Source: ZC4RG19 sp017577565 | GTDB taxonomy: Bacteria; Actinomycetota; Acidimicrobiia; Acidimicrobiales; VFJN01 | Reading direction: 5' to 3' | Length of the DNA: 64,000 nucleotides | Assembly (NCBI GenBank): GCA_047459075.1 | Contig: VSCH01000004.1 | Location: 53,174-117,173 of the forward strand | Shown here: positions 1-7,295 of the stretch, one piece after another | Layout: every line of letters starts with the position of its first letter | Position numbering within the stretch: the first letter of the stretch is position 1 | Notes under the pieces: model-generated | Seen by the model: the letters and a program-made list of their open reading frames with translations, nothing else | Told to the model about the DNA's origin: nothing | The model's database searches: none | Program-made: the position numbers and the translations under genes

Positions 1-1188
1 GCCCCGGCCGACGTCGTCGTCCTCGCCGCCGACGTCGAGCGGGTCGAGCCCGGGCCCGACGCCCCCGTCGCGGAGGTCGTCGCCGGCATCGAGGCCTTCG
101 GGCTGCGGGCCGAGCGGATCCTGGCCCAGGACGGCGGCAACACCGTGCTGTCGCCGCTCAGCGTCGCCACCGCCTTCGCCATGGTGTCGGCCGGGGCCGA
201 CGAGCCGACCGAGGCGCAGATCGCCGGCGTCTTCGGCTTCCCCGAGCAGGACCGCCTCCACGAGGCGATGAACGCGCTCACCGCCGCCCTCGACGAGGCG
301 GACGGCGGCGACCCCGAGGCCGAGGTCGTCCTCGACCGGGCCGACGCGCTGTGGGCCCAGGCCGGCTTCGACGTCGAGCCCGACTACCTCGACACGCTGG
401 CCGAGCACTACGGCGCCGGGGTCCCGACCACCGACTTCGAGCACGACCCCGACGGCGCCCGCCGGGCCATCAACGCGGCCGTCGCCGAGGCGACCCGCGA
501 CCGCATCGAGGAGCTGATGCCCGAGGGGACCGTCACCGAGGACACCCGGGCGGTGGTCGTGGACGCGCTCTACCTGAAGGCCCCGTGGGCCCACCCGTTC
601 TCCTCGGACGCCACCGCGCCGGCCCCCTTCCACCGGGCCGACGGGACCACCGTCGAGGTCCCGATGATGCGCGACCCCGCCCTGTCCGCCCGGGCCGCCA
701 CGGCGCCCGACCACACGGCCGTCGAGCTGCCCTACGCCGGCGGCCAGCTGGCCATGCTGCTCGTCGTGCCGGCCGAGGGCGTCCCGCTCGACCAGGTCCT
801 CGACGGGCTGGGGGAGGGCGGCCTCGGCGCGGTCGCCGCCGGGCTCGCGCCCGCCACCGTCGACCTCACGATGCCGACCTGGGAGACCGGCCGTGCCCTC
901 GACCTGGCCCCGGTCCTCGGCCAGCTGGGGCTCGTCCTGCCCGGGGGCCGGCTCCCCGGCATCGCCCCCGACCTCGAGATCGCGACGGCGGTGCACGGCG
1001 CCGACATCACCGTCGACGAGGAGGGCACCGAGGCGGCCGCCGCCACCGCCGTGGGCATGGACCTGACCGCGGCGCCGGCGGGCGAGGTGGTCACCGTCGT
1101 GGCCGACCGGCCCTTCCTCTACGCCGTGCGCCACGTGGGCACCGGGGTGCCCCTGTTCGTCGGCCGGGTGTCCGACCCGTCGGCGTGA
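1..1188 (+). CDS. Serpin-family serine protease inhibitor (5' end cut off by window)
   Basis: The frame is open from the first base, so the true start lies outside the window; at least 395 residues are present. The serpin signature NTVLSPLSVATAF is near visible residue 45. The C-terminal part has the hinge EEGTEAAAATAV, typical of inhibitory serpins with small residues that let the reactive loop insert into the beta-sheet, then the reactive loop, and the closing motif RPFLYAVRHVGTGVPLFVGRV. Serpins trap target proteases covalently after cleavage at P1; the P1 residue cannot be fixed by eye but lies about 15 residues after the hinge. The protein is probably secreted, but its signal peptide would be upstream. 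The last 70 bp overlap the 3' end of the convergent neighbour. Confidence 0.93.
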   Translation, partial: APADVVVLAADVERVEPGPDAPVAEVVAGIEAFGLRAERILAQDGGNTVLSPLSVATAFAMVSAGADEPTEAQIAGVFGFPEQDRLHEAMNALTAALDEADGGDPEAEVVLDRADALWAQAGFDVEPDYLDTLAEHYGAGVPTTDFEHDPDGARRAINAAVAEATRDRIEELMPEGTVTEDTRAVVVDALYLKAPWAHPFSSDATAPAPFHRADGTTVEVPMMRDPALSARAATAPDHTAVELPYAGGQLAMLLVVPAEGVPLDQVLDGLGEGGLGAVAAGLAPATVDLTMPTWETGRALDLAPVLGQLGLVLPGGRLPGIAPDLEIATAVHGADITVDEEGTEAAAATAVGMDLTAAPAGEVVTVVADRPFLYAVRHVGTGVPLFVGRVSDPSA

Positions 1189-2615
1189 GCCGGCGGCGGG
1201 GTGCGGTCGCCGGCCTCGACCAGCACCTCGCCCTGGACCCGCACGCCGAACCAGCCGGTGCCCGGCTGGCGCAGCGCCACCCGGACCTCGTAGCGCCCGG
1301 GCTCGGCCGGCACCTCGACCGGCACGTCCACCAGGGTGCGCGCCCGCGGCGGCACCACCCGGGGCAGGGGGCCCAGCGGGTTGCCGACCGGGCGGGTGCT
1401 CGAGCCGGCCCCGGCCTGCCCCGGCACCAGCGGGAACCAGCGGACCCCGACCTTCACCGGCCGGGGGAGGACCGAGCCGAGCGGCCGGTCGGACCGGTTG
1501 ACGACCTCGAAGCGCCACGTCGTCACCTCGCCGGCGACCGCTGCCGCCGGCAGCGTCCCCCGGACGCCGCAGCGCACGGCGTCGCGGGCGGCGATCGGCT
1601 CGCCCATGGCGGCGAGCTCGGCCGCGGTCCGGGCGGTGACGAGCCGGAGCGAGGCGTCCGCGGGCGTCGACCACCGCTCGGGTGGGCGAGCTGCGGCCCG
1701 GTGCTGCTCCACCGCCCGGGCCGCGTTGGCCCCGAAGCCGGTGGCCGCCGCCCGGACGACGCCCGGGCCCGCCGTCACGATGTCGTATATCTCCAGGCAC
1801 GGCATCGGGATCCGCTCGACCACCTCGAACGACCGCAGGTCGACGACCGCGACCTCGCCGCGGTCGTCGTCCCGGTCGCGGTGGGCGTTCCCGCCGACCA
1901 GCGCGTAGTGCCCGACGAAGGCCAGGCCGCGCGTGAAGCGCTGCACGCGGGCCCGCCGGCGCACCCTGCCGTCGGCGTCCAGCTCGGTCAGGGTGCCCCG
2001 CGTCGACTCGCAGACGTACCAGCGGCCCGCCCGGAACCGGGGCGTGTGGGGGTGCGCCAGCCCGGTCAGCACGTCGCGGCCGCTGCGGAGGTCGTGGACG
2101 AAGCCCGTGTGGCGGCCGGCCTCGCCCTTCCAGGCCTTGTGGCGGCCGAAGCGGCCGAAGGCGCACACGAGCAGGGCGCCGTGGTGGACCAGCAGCGAGT
2201 TGACGTGCCAGCTGTCCGGCACCGTCGAGCCCTGCCACACGAGCTGCGGCTCGTCGCGGCCGGGGTCGACCCGCCAGACGGCGTCGTCCCAGCTCGAGCT
2301 GACGTGCGGCGCCCCGTCGAACCACACGACGTCGTGGGGGTCGCGGATGGCGTCGTAGCGGCCGTAGCTGCGCACGCCTCGGGCGTCGTACGACAGCAGC
2401 TCGCAGGTCGAGGTCTGCTCGCCCGGGGCCCGCAGGACGCGCCACAGCCGGCCGCCGCCGAGCGCGATGCCCGAGGTGGGCAGGTCGTCCAGCGCCTCGG
2501 CGCAGCCGGTGGTCAGGTCGTAGAGGCCGCCGCCCCACCTCCCGAACCCGCTGACCACCACGTGCGCCTCGCCGAGCAGGTCGCGCCAGCCGCGTTCTCG
2601 CCGGACCACCGCCAC
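1119..2615 (-). CDS. DUF4915/TIGR03032-like beta-propeller protein with C-terminal Ig-like domain
   Basis: A 498-residue protein without signal peptide or membrane segment. Residues ~1-310 look like a beta-propeller of the poorly characterised DUF4915 type: repeated strand patterns and a histidine-rich stretch around WHVNSLLVHHGALLVCAFG, followed by AHPHTPRFRAGRWYVCES. Residues ~350-475 form a beta-sandwich resembling Wzt-C or CARDB-type domains (EVTTWRFEVVNRSDRPL ... PGRYEVRVAL). Proteins of this type often sit beside glycosyltransferase or sulfotransferase genes, but no such neighbour is visible here. The GTG start lies 7 nt after a TAACGT hexamer, so the transcript is probably leaderless. 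The family assignment comes from motif resemblance only; the function is unknown. Confidence 0.72.
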   Translation of the reverse strand: MAVVRRERGWRDLLGEAHVVVSGFGRWGGGLYDLTTGCAEALDDLPTSGIALGGGRLWRVLRAPGEQTSTCELLSYDARGVRSYGRYDAIRDPHDVVWFDGAPHVSSSWDDAVWRVDPGRDEPQLVWQGSTVPDSWHVNSLLVHHGALLVCAFGRFGRHKAWKGEAGRHTGFVHDLRSGRDVLTGLAHPHTPRFRAGRWYVCESTRGTLTELDADGRVRRRARVQRFTRGLAFVGHYALVGGNAHRDRDDDRGEVAVVDLRSFEVVERIPMPCLEIYDIVTAGPGVVRAAATGFGANAARAVEQHRAAARPPERWSTPADASLRLVTARTAAELAAMGEPIAARDAVRCGVRGTLPAAAVAGEVTTWRFEVVNRSDRPLGSVLPRPVKVGVRWFPLVPGQAGAGSSTRPVGNPLGPLPRVVPPRARTLVDVPVEVPAEPGRYEVRVALRQPGTGWFGVRVQGEVLVEAGDRTPPPAHADGSDTRPTNRGTPVPTWRTA

Positions 2616-2622
2616 GCCGGCG

Positions 2623-2628
2623 ACGTTA
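2623..2628 (-). promoter_or_regulatory. -10 hexamer TAACGT of the beta-propeller gene
   Basis: TAACGT on the minus strand lies 7 nt before the GTG start, placing the transcription start at the start codon (leaderless). Confidence 0.5.
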
Positions 2629-2698
2629 CCGGGGGGCGGCGCACCGCCCGGGCGCGCCCCGTTGGGCCCGCGGCGCCGCCGGCGGCCACCATGGCCCC

Positions 2699-3502
2699 GT
2701 GCCCCGCCGTGCCGACCGCCGGACGCCCCGCCGCCACGACCACGACGCCGGCGGCGACCCCGAGCTCCTCGCCGCCAAGGCGGCCCTGCGCGACGCCGTG
2801 TGGACGGCCATGTCGGAGGCCGGCGTCGCCCGCTTCCCGGGCGCCCGCAACCGCATCCCGAACTTCACGGGTGCCGAGGCCGCCGCCGAGCGGCTGCGGG
2901 CCACCCCGGAGTGGGCCCGGGCCCGCACGATCAAGGCCAACCCCGACGCGCCCCAGCTGCCGGTGCGCCAGCGGGCCCTCGAGGACGGCAAGACGGTCTT
3001 CATGGCCGTGCCCCGGCTGGCCGAGCCCGACCCGTTCTTCCTGCTCGACCCCGACGACCTCGCCGACCCGCCGCGGCGGGCGGCGTCGATCGCGGGCGCC
3101 AGCCGGTCGGCCCGCCGGGTGGCCGTCGAGGACCTCGACCCGGTCGACCTCGTCGTCGTCGGCTGCGTGGCGGTCGGCGCCGACGGCGCCCGGCTGGGCA
3201 AGGGCGGCGGGTTCGCCGACCTCGAGCTCGCGCTGGCGACCGCGGCCGGCCTGGTCGGGCCCGGCACCGTCGTCGTGACGACCGTCCACGAGCTGCAGGT
3301 CCGGCCGGCCGGCGAGATCCCGACGACCGACCACGACGTGCCGGTCGACCTCGTCGTCACGCCCGAGCGGGTGCTGGACTGCCGTCCCGGGCGTGCCCCC
3401 AGGCCCGAGGCCCGGCTCCGCTGGGAGGAGCTGACCGACGAGAAGGTGGCCGCGATCCCGCTGCTGCGCCGCCTGCGCGACCGGGCCGGCGCCGGTGGCT
3501 GA
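2699..3502 (+). CDS. 5-formyltetrahydrofolate cyclo-ligase family protein (MTHFSD-like)
   Basis: A 267-residue cytoplasmic protein of the 5-formyl-THF cyclo-ligase fold, which converts 5-formyl-THF plus ATP to 5,10-methenyl-THF. The glycine-rich signature LGKGGGFADLELALAT (residues ~163-178) corresponds to the GxGxGYYDR loop of the family, and an N-terminal PNFTGAEAAAERL segment is typical of the larger MTHFSD-like branch also found in archaea. That branch has been little tested biochemically, so cyclo-ligase activity is inferred. The GTG start is 6 nt after CACCAT, a plausible leaderless promoter. The downstream transporter start lies 61 bp after the stop. Confidence 0.82.
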   Translation: MPRRADRRTPRRHDHDAGGDPELLAAKAALRDAVWTAMSEAGVARFPGARNRIPNFTGAEAAAERLRATPEWARARTIKANPDAPQLPVRQRALEDGKTVFMAVPRLAEPDPFFLLDPDDLADPPRRAASIAGASRSARRVAVEDLDPVDLVVVGCVAVGADGARLGKGGGFADLELALATAAGLVGPGTVVVTTVHELQVRPAGEIPTTDHDVPVDLVVTPERVLDCRPGRAPRPEARLRWEELTDEKVAAIPLLRRLRDRAGAGG

Positions 3503-3563
3503 GGCGGGCGGCCGGGGCGGTCGGGCGGAATCCCCTGGGGCGTGGCCGCGTTGGAGGTCCAGG

Positions 3564-5063
3564 ATGACCTCCGTGCACGCCGACCCCCAGCTCGATCCCG
3601 ACGACCACGACCCCCGCCCCGCCGTCCGGGCCGTCGACGGCGGGGCGCCCGACGCCGACGGCGCCGTCCCGCCGGAGGCCGACGGGGTGTGGTCGCCGGC
3701 CCGGCGGCGGCTGACCACCGCCCTGGTCCTCACGATCACCCTCGTGGCCTTCGAGTCCCTGGCCATCGCCACGGTCATGCCGGTGGTGGCCGACGACCTC
3801 GGCGGGCTCGGGCTCTACGGCTGGGTCTTCTCGGGCTTCTTCCTCGGCAACCTGCTCGGGATCGTCTGGGCCGGCCAGGCCGCGGACCGCCACGGCACCC
3901 GGATGCCCTACGCGGCCGGCCTCGTCGTGTTCACGGCCGGGTTGCTGGTCGGCGGCGCCGCCGGGTCGATGGGCATGCTCGTCGCCGGCCGGGTGGCGCA
4001 GGGGCTCGGCGCCGGCGTCATCCCCGCGGTGGCCTACGCGACGGTGGCCCGGGCGTACCCGCCCGGCCTGCGCCCCCGGGTGTTCGCCGTGTTCTCGACC
4101 GCCTGGGTGATCCCCGGGCTGGTGGGGCCGGCGGCGGCCAGCGGCATCGAGCACGCGACGTCGTGGCGCTTCGTCTTCCTCGCCCTCCTGCCGCTGGTCG
4201 GCCTGGCCGCCGCGCTGGCGCTGCCGGTCCTGCCGAACCACCCGCCGCTCGCGCCGGCCGGCGAGGCCGGGCGCGCCGACGGCCGGCGCCTGCGCGACGC
4301 CGCGGTGCTCGTCGGCGGCGTGGCGCTCGTGTTCGGCGGGCTGAAGGCCGGCGCGCCGGTGCCGGTCGCCGCCCTCGTCGGCGTCGGCGCGGTGGTGGCG
4401 GCCTGGGCCTTCCTCCGGCTCGTGCCGCCCGGCACCGTGCGCCTGGCGCCGGGCATGCCGGCCGCGGTCGCCGCCCGCGGCATCCTCACCTTCGCCTTCT
4501 TCGGGACCGACGCCTACGTGTCGCTGGCGGTCACCGACGGCCACGGGGCGCCCACCTGGGTGGCGGGGCTGGCGCTCACCGGCGCCACCCTGACCTGGAC
4601 CGCGGGCGCCTGGCTGCAGGAGCGGCTGGTCCGCCGGCGCGGGCCCCGGTGGCTGGTGCGGCGCGGCATGGCCGTCCTCGCGGTCGGCATCGCCGCCACC
4701 CTCGTGGGCCTCGGCGACGTGCCCGTCGCCGTGATCGTGGTCGGCTGGACGATCGGCGGCCTGGGCATCGGCCTGTCCTACGCGCCCATCACCGTCACGG
4801 TGCTCGGGGCGGCGGCCGCCGGCGAGGAGGGGGCGGCGAGCGCGTCGCTCCAGCTCACCGACGTGCTCGGCGTCGCGGTCGGGACGGGGGTCGTGGGCGC
4901 GTTCGTGGCCCTCGGCGACGGCCGGGGGTGGGCGACGACCTCGTCGCTCGGCATCGCCTTCGTCGCCACCCTCCTGATGGCGGCGGCCGGCGTGCTCGCG
5001 GCGGCGCGCCTGCCCCGCCGGCTGCCGGGCGTCGACGACGCGGGTGCCGGCGCGGCGACCTGA
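3564..5063 (+). CDS. MFS transporter, probable drug exporter
   Basis: A 499-residue major facilitator with an acidic cytoplasmic N-terminus of ~45 residues followed by about 14 hydrophobic segments (first at VLTITLVAFESLAIATVMPVV). This matches the EmrB/QacA drug:proton antiporter layout: the motif after TM1 (ATVMPVVADDLGG), motif A-like AGQAADRHGTRMP between TM2 and TM3, and motif C-like WVIPGLVGPAAAS in TM5. I chose ATG at 3564 because GGAGGTCCAGG lies just upstream; an in-frame ATG 69 bp earlier would overlap the previous gene. The substrate is unknown. The gene is convergent with the DUF3039 gene, 30 bp away. Confidence 0.88.
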   Translation: MTSVHADPQLDPDDHDPRPAVRAVDGGAPDADGAVPPEADGVWSPARRRLTTALVLTITLVAFESLAIATVMPVVADDLGGLGLYGWVFSGFFLGNLLGIVWAGQAADRHGTRMPYAAGLVVFTAGLLVGGAAGSMGMLVAGRVAQGLGAGVIPAVAYATVARAYPPGLRPRVFAVFSTAWVIPGLVGPAAASGIEHATSWRFVFLALLPLVGLAAALALPVLPNHPPLAPAGEAGRADGRRLRDAAVLVGGVALVFGGLKAGAPVPVAALVGVGAVVAAWAFLRLVPPGTVRLAPGMPAAVAARGILTFAFFGTDAYVSLAVTDGHGAPTWVAGLALTGATLTWTAGAWLQERLVRRRGPRWLVRRGMAVLAVGIAATLVGLGDVPVAVIVVGWTIGGLGIGLSYAPITVTVLGAAAAGEEGAASASLQLTDVLGVAVGTGVVGAFVALGDGRGWATTSSLGIAFVATLLMAAAGVLAAARLPRRLPGVDDAGAGAAT

Positions 5064-5093
5064 GCGGGCCGGTGGGGCGGGGCGCCCGGGCCC

Positions 5094-5396
5094 TCAGGAC
5101 CGGGGCGTCTCGTGCAGGTTCTCGTTGACCGCCCGGTACAGGTCGTAGATCTCCTTGCAGACCTGGCACACGGGCAGCTGCTTCGGGTCCCGCTGGGGCA
5201 CGAAGCGCTCGCCGCAGAGGGCCTCGACCGGGTAGCCGTAGACGCGGGCCTCGGTGACCTTGGCCACGGCCGACTCGCCCGGCTCGGTCCGCACGATGTG
5301 GGCGACCTTCGGCTCGCCGGTGCGCAGGTCCTCCTCGGTGCGCTCGTCGGTGCGCTCGGCGATGTCGGGCTGGATCGTCGTGAGCGGCGTGGTCAC
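5094..5396 (-). CDS. DUF3039 domain protein (actinobacterial zinc-ribbon-like)
   Basis: A 100-residue protein with the DUF3039 pattern: VAHIVR near the middle, then CGERFVPQRDPKQLPVCQVCKEIYD, whose three cysteines (C-x16-C-x2-C) suggest a treble-clef or zinc-ribbon-like metal site. The family is conserved in Actinobacteria and has no known function. The GTG start (residues MTTPLTT) is 8 nt after a TAACCT hexamer, which itself overlaps the stop region of the DinB gene, so this gene can be transcribed independently of it. Identity is good; function is unknown. Confidence 0.85.
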   Translation of the reverse strand: MTTPLTTIQPDIAERTDERTEEDLRTGEPKVAHIVRTEPGESAVAKVTEARVYGYPVEALCGERFVPQRDPKQLPVCQVCKEIYDLYRAVNENLHETPRS

Positions 5397-5404
5397 GGAG
5401 GAGA

Positions 5405-5410
5405 AGGTTA
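5405..5410 (-). promoter_or_regulatory. -10 hexamer TAACCT of the DUF3039 gene
   Basis: TAACCT on the minus strand, 8 nt before the GTG start at 5396; it coincides with the stop codon of the upstream DinB gene. Confidence 0.5.
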
Positions 5411-5965
5411 GGACCTCGCGCGCCCGCCGAGCGCGGCCAGGCCCGCCTCGGCGTCCGCGAGGTGGTGGACCCCCTCGTGGAGCAGGTAGCGGACGTAGCC
5501 CGCGACGGTGAACGGCACGCCGTCGCTGCGGTGGCCCACCCGCTCCCAGGCCTCGCCCCGCACGCCGGCCAGCCGGTCGGCGAAGGTCGCGGCGGCGTCG
5601 ACGATCGCGGCGGCCACCTCGGCGGGGTCCTGGTCGCCGTAGCGGTCCTCGACCGCGGCGGCGTCCGGGTCCCAGTCGGTGAAGCGGGGCTCGTCCTCGG
5701 CGAGCATGCGGGCGATCCGCCCCTCGAACAGGCACAGGACGTCGCGCACGTGGCAGGCGTACTCGAGGGCCGACCACCGGTCGTCGCTCGGGCGGGTGGC
5801 GAGCAGCTCGCGGGGCCGGGCCAGGAGCCGCTGCCAGGCCGCGGCGTTGTCGCGCACCGCCGGGCCGAGCTGCTCGATGGGGACGGACCCGACGGCCAGC
5901 CCGCACTCGGGGCACGGCTGCTCCAGCACCCAGGTCCAGTCCTCGGTGTCCGGTTCGATCGGCAC
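5408..5965 (-). CDS. DinB-family putative metalloenzyme
   Basis: A 185-residue protein opening with IEPDTEDWTWVLEQPCPECG, a start seen in actinobacterial DinB-family proteins. The four-helix bundle follows, with histidines appropriate for the metal site: H in ALEYACHVRDVL near residue 80 and HEGVHHLADAE near residue 165. DinB-fold proteins are metal-dependent thiol-transfer enzymes (mycothiol or bacillithiol S-transferases) or of unknown activity; the substrate here is not evident. The GTG at 5965 is 9 nt after a TACGGT hexamer; an in-frame GTG at 6025 is an alternative but would add residues not typical of the family. Confidence 0.82.
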   Translation of the reverse strand: MPIEPDTEDWTWVLEQPCPECGLAVGSVPIEQLGPAVRDNAAAWQRLLARPRELLATRPSDDRWSALEYACHVRDVLCLFEGRIARMLAEDEPRFTDWDPDAAAVEDRYGDQDPAEVAAAIVDAAATFADRLAGVRGEAWERVGHRSDGVPFTVAGYVRYLLHEGVHHLADAEAGLAALGGRARS

Positions 5966-5974
5966 GGGGCCGGG

Positions 5975-5980
5975 ACCGTA
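5975..5980 (-). promoter_or_regulatory. -10 hexamer TACGGT of the DinB gene
   Basis: TACGGT on the minus strand, 9 nt before the GTG start at 5965. Confidence 0.4.
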
Positions 5981-6078
5981 GGCGGTCGGGCCCGAGGCGT
6001 CACGCGATTTCGTGGCGGGTGTCACACCACCGGCCACGGGCGGCCCCGGGGCCCGCCCCCGGCGCGGGCCGCCGGGGC

Positions 6079-7059
6079 TCAGCGGTCGAGGCCGGCGAGG
6101 AGGTGGCGGGTGGCGGCGGCCAGGGCCTCGCCCGCCGGGGTGGCCGGCAGCCGCTCCAGGTCGGCCAGGGCCCGCTCGACGTAGCCCCGGGCGTCCTCGA
6201 GGGCCCGGGCGACGCCGCCGCCCTCCCGCACGATCTGGAGGGCGCGGGCCCGGGCCTCCGGGGTGAGCGGCCCGCCGAGCAGCGACCGCAGCTCCTCGCC
6301 CCCGGGGCCGTCGAGGGCCCGCAGCACGGGCAGGTTGTAGACGCCCTCGGCCATGTCGTGGCCGGCCGGCTTGCCCAGCTCCTCCTCGGTGGCGACGACG
6401 TCGAGGACGTCGTCCACCACCTGGAACGCCATGCCGTAGTGGTGGCCGAAGTCGGTGAGGGCGTCGACCTCCTCCCGGGGGAGGTCGGACACGATGCCCC
6501 CGATGCGGCAGGCGGTGGCGTAGAGGGCCGCGGTCTTGCCGGCGATGGCGGCCGTGTAGTCCTCGACCGTGCGGTCGACCCGGTAGGCGAACCGCAGCTC
6601 GCGGACCTCGCCCTCGCAGAGCCGGCCGATCGTCGCCGCCAGCAGCGAGGCGACCTCGGTGCCGAGGGAGGCGGCCAGCTCCGACGCCCGGGCCAGGAGG
6701 AAGTCGCCGGACAGGATCGCCCGCAGGTTGCCCCACCGGGCGTTGACGCTCTCGACGCCGTGGCGGGTGGCGGCCTCGTCGATGACGTCGTCGTGGTGCA
6801 GCGAGCCGACGTGCACCAGCTCGCAGGCGACGCCGCCCGTGATGGCGTCGTCGCTGACGCCCGACGGCCCCGACCCGGCGGTGGACGACAGGGCGGTGAA
6901 GATGGGGCGCAGCCGCTTGCCGCCGGCCCGCACGAGGTGCGAGGCCATCTCGGCCATGGTGGGGTCGTCGGACTCCACCGCGGCCGCCAGCCGCTTGTCG
7001 ACCCGCTCGCGCAGGGCCGGCAGGCCGGGCAGGTCGAGCAGGGGGTGAGGGGAGGCCAC
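6079..7059 (-). CDS. Trans-isoprenyl diphosphate synthase (polyprenyl synthetase)
   Basis: A 326-residue all-helical prenyltransferase that extends allylic diphosphates with isopentenyl diphosphate. Visible motifs are GGKRLRP (substrate binding, ~residue 46), the first aspartate-rich motif LHHDDVIDEA (~85-94) with the DDxxD metal site, KTAALYATA, and the second motif QVVDDVLD (~210). The small residues before the first DDxxD and the family resemblance point to a long-chain product (menaquinone side chain, C40-C50), but chain length cannot be read reliably. The GTG at 7059 is preferred because TACCGT lies exactly 7 nt upstream; GTG 7065 is in frame but only 1 nt from that hexamer. Confidence 0.92.
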   Translation of the reverse strand: MASPHPLLDLPGLPALRERVDKRLAAAVESDDPTMAEMASHLVRAGGKRLRPIFTALSSTAGSGPSGVSDDAITGGVACELVHVGSLHHDDVIDEAATRHGVESVNARWGNLRAILSGDFLLARASELAASLGTEVASLLAATIGRLCEGEVRELRFAYRVDRTVEDYTAAIAGKTAALYATACRIGGIVSDLPREEVDALTDFGHHYGMAFQVVDDVLDVVATEEELGKPAGHDMAEGVYNLPVLRALDGPGGEELRSLLGGPLTPEARARALQIVREGGGVARALEDARGYVERALADLERLPATPAGEALAAATRHLLAGLDR

Positions 7060-7066
7060 GGCCACG

Positions 7067-7072
7067 ACGGTA
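7067..7072 (-). promoter_or_regulatory. -10 hexamer TACCGT of the polyprenyl synthase gene
   Basis: TACCGT on the minus strand, 7 nt before the GTG at 7059; it decides between two in-frame GTG codons. Confidence 0.45.
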
Positions 7073-7178
7073 GGTGACCCGCGCGCCCGGCCGAAACCGG
7101 CCGCGCCGCCGCGGCCGGCGCGACCCGGCCCGTGCCGGCCCCGGCACGCCGGGGAGGGGCGGGCGGCGCCGAGGCCCG

Positions 7179-7200
7179 CGCGATCCAGTCGCGATCCAGT
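7179..7200. repeat. Two tandem 11-bp repeats upstream of clpC
   Basis: CGCGATCCAGT occurs twice in direct tandem, at 7179-7189 and 7190-7200, exactly one DNA turn apart and about 52 bp upstream of the probable clpC -10 hexamer. The position suits a regulator-binding site; no regulator is identified. Confidence 0.5.
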
Positions 7201-7251
7201 TACGAAGGTGGGGAACCCGCCACGGGCGGCGTCGTCGTCACCGAACGGCTG

Positions 7252-7290
7252 TAGAGTTTCCCCACGGATCCCCCGACTGGCGGGAGGCAG
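7252..7290 (+). promoter_or_regulatory. clpC -10 hexamer and Shine-Dalgarno
   Basis: TAGAGT at 7252-7257 is a plausible -10; the leader carries GGGAGG at 7282-7287, 8 nt before the TTG start. Unlike many neighbours, clpC is therefore leadered. Confidence 0.45.
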
Positions 7291-7295
7291 GTCTC

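Noticed and set aside
351..3278. Very long plus-strand open frame (975 codons) across the serpin and propeller genes
   Set aside because: Arg/Pro/Gly-rich translation with no domain; a shadow frame typical of high-GC DNA, in conflict with two recognised genes.
6025..6025. Upstream GTG as start of the DinB gene
   Set aside because: It adds 20 residues not typical of the family, and the TACGGT hexamer favours 5965.
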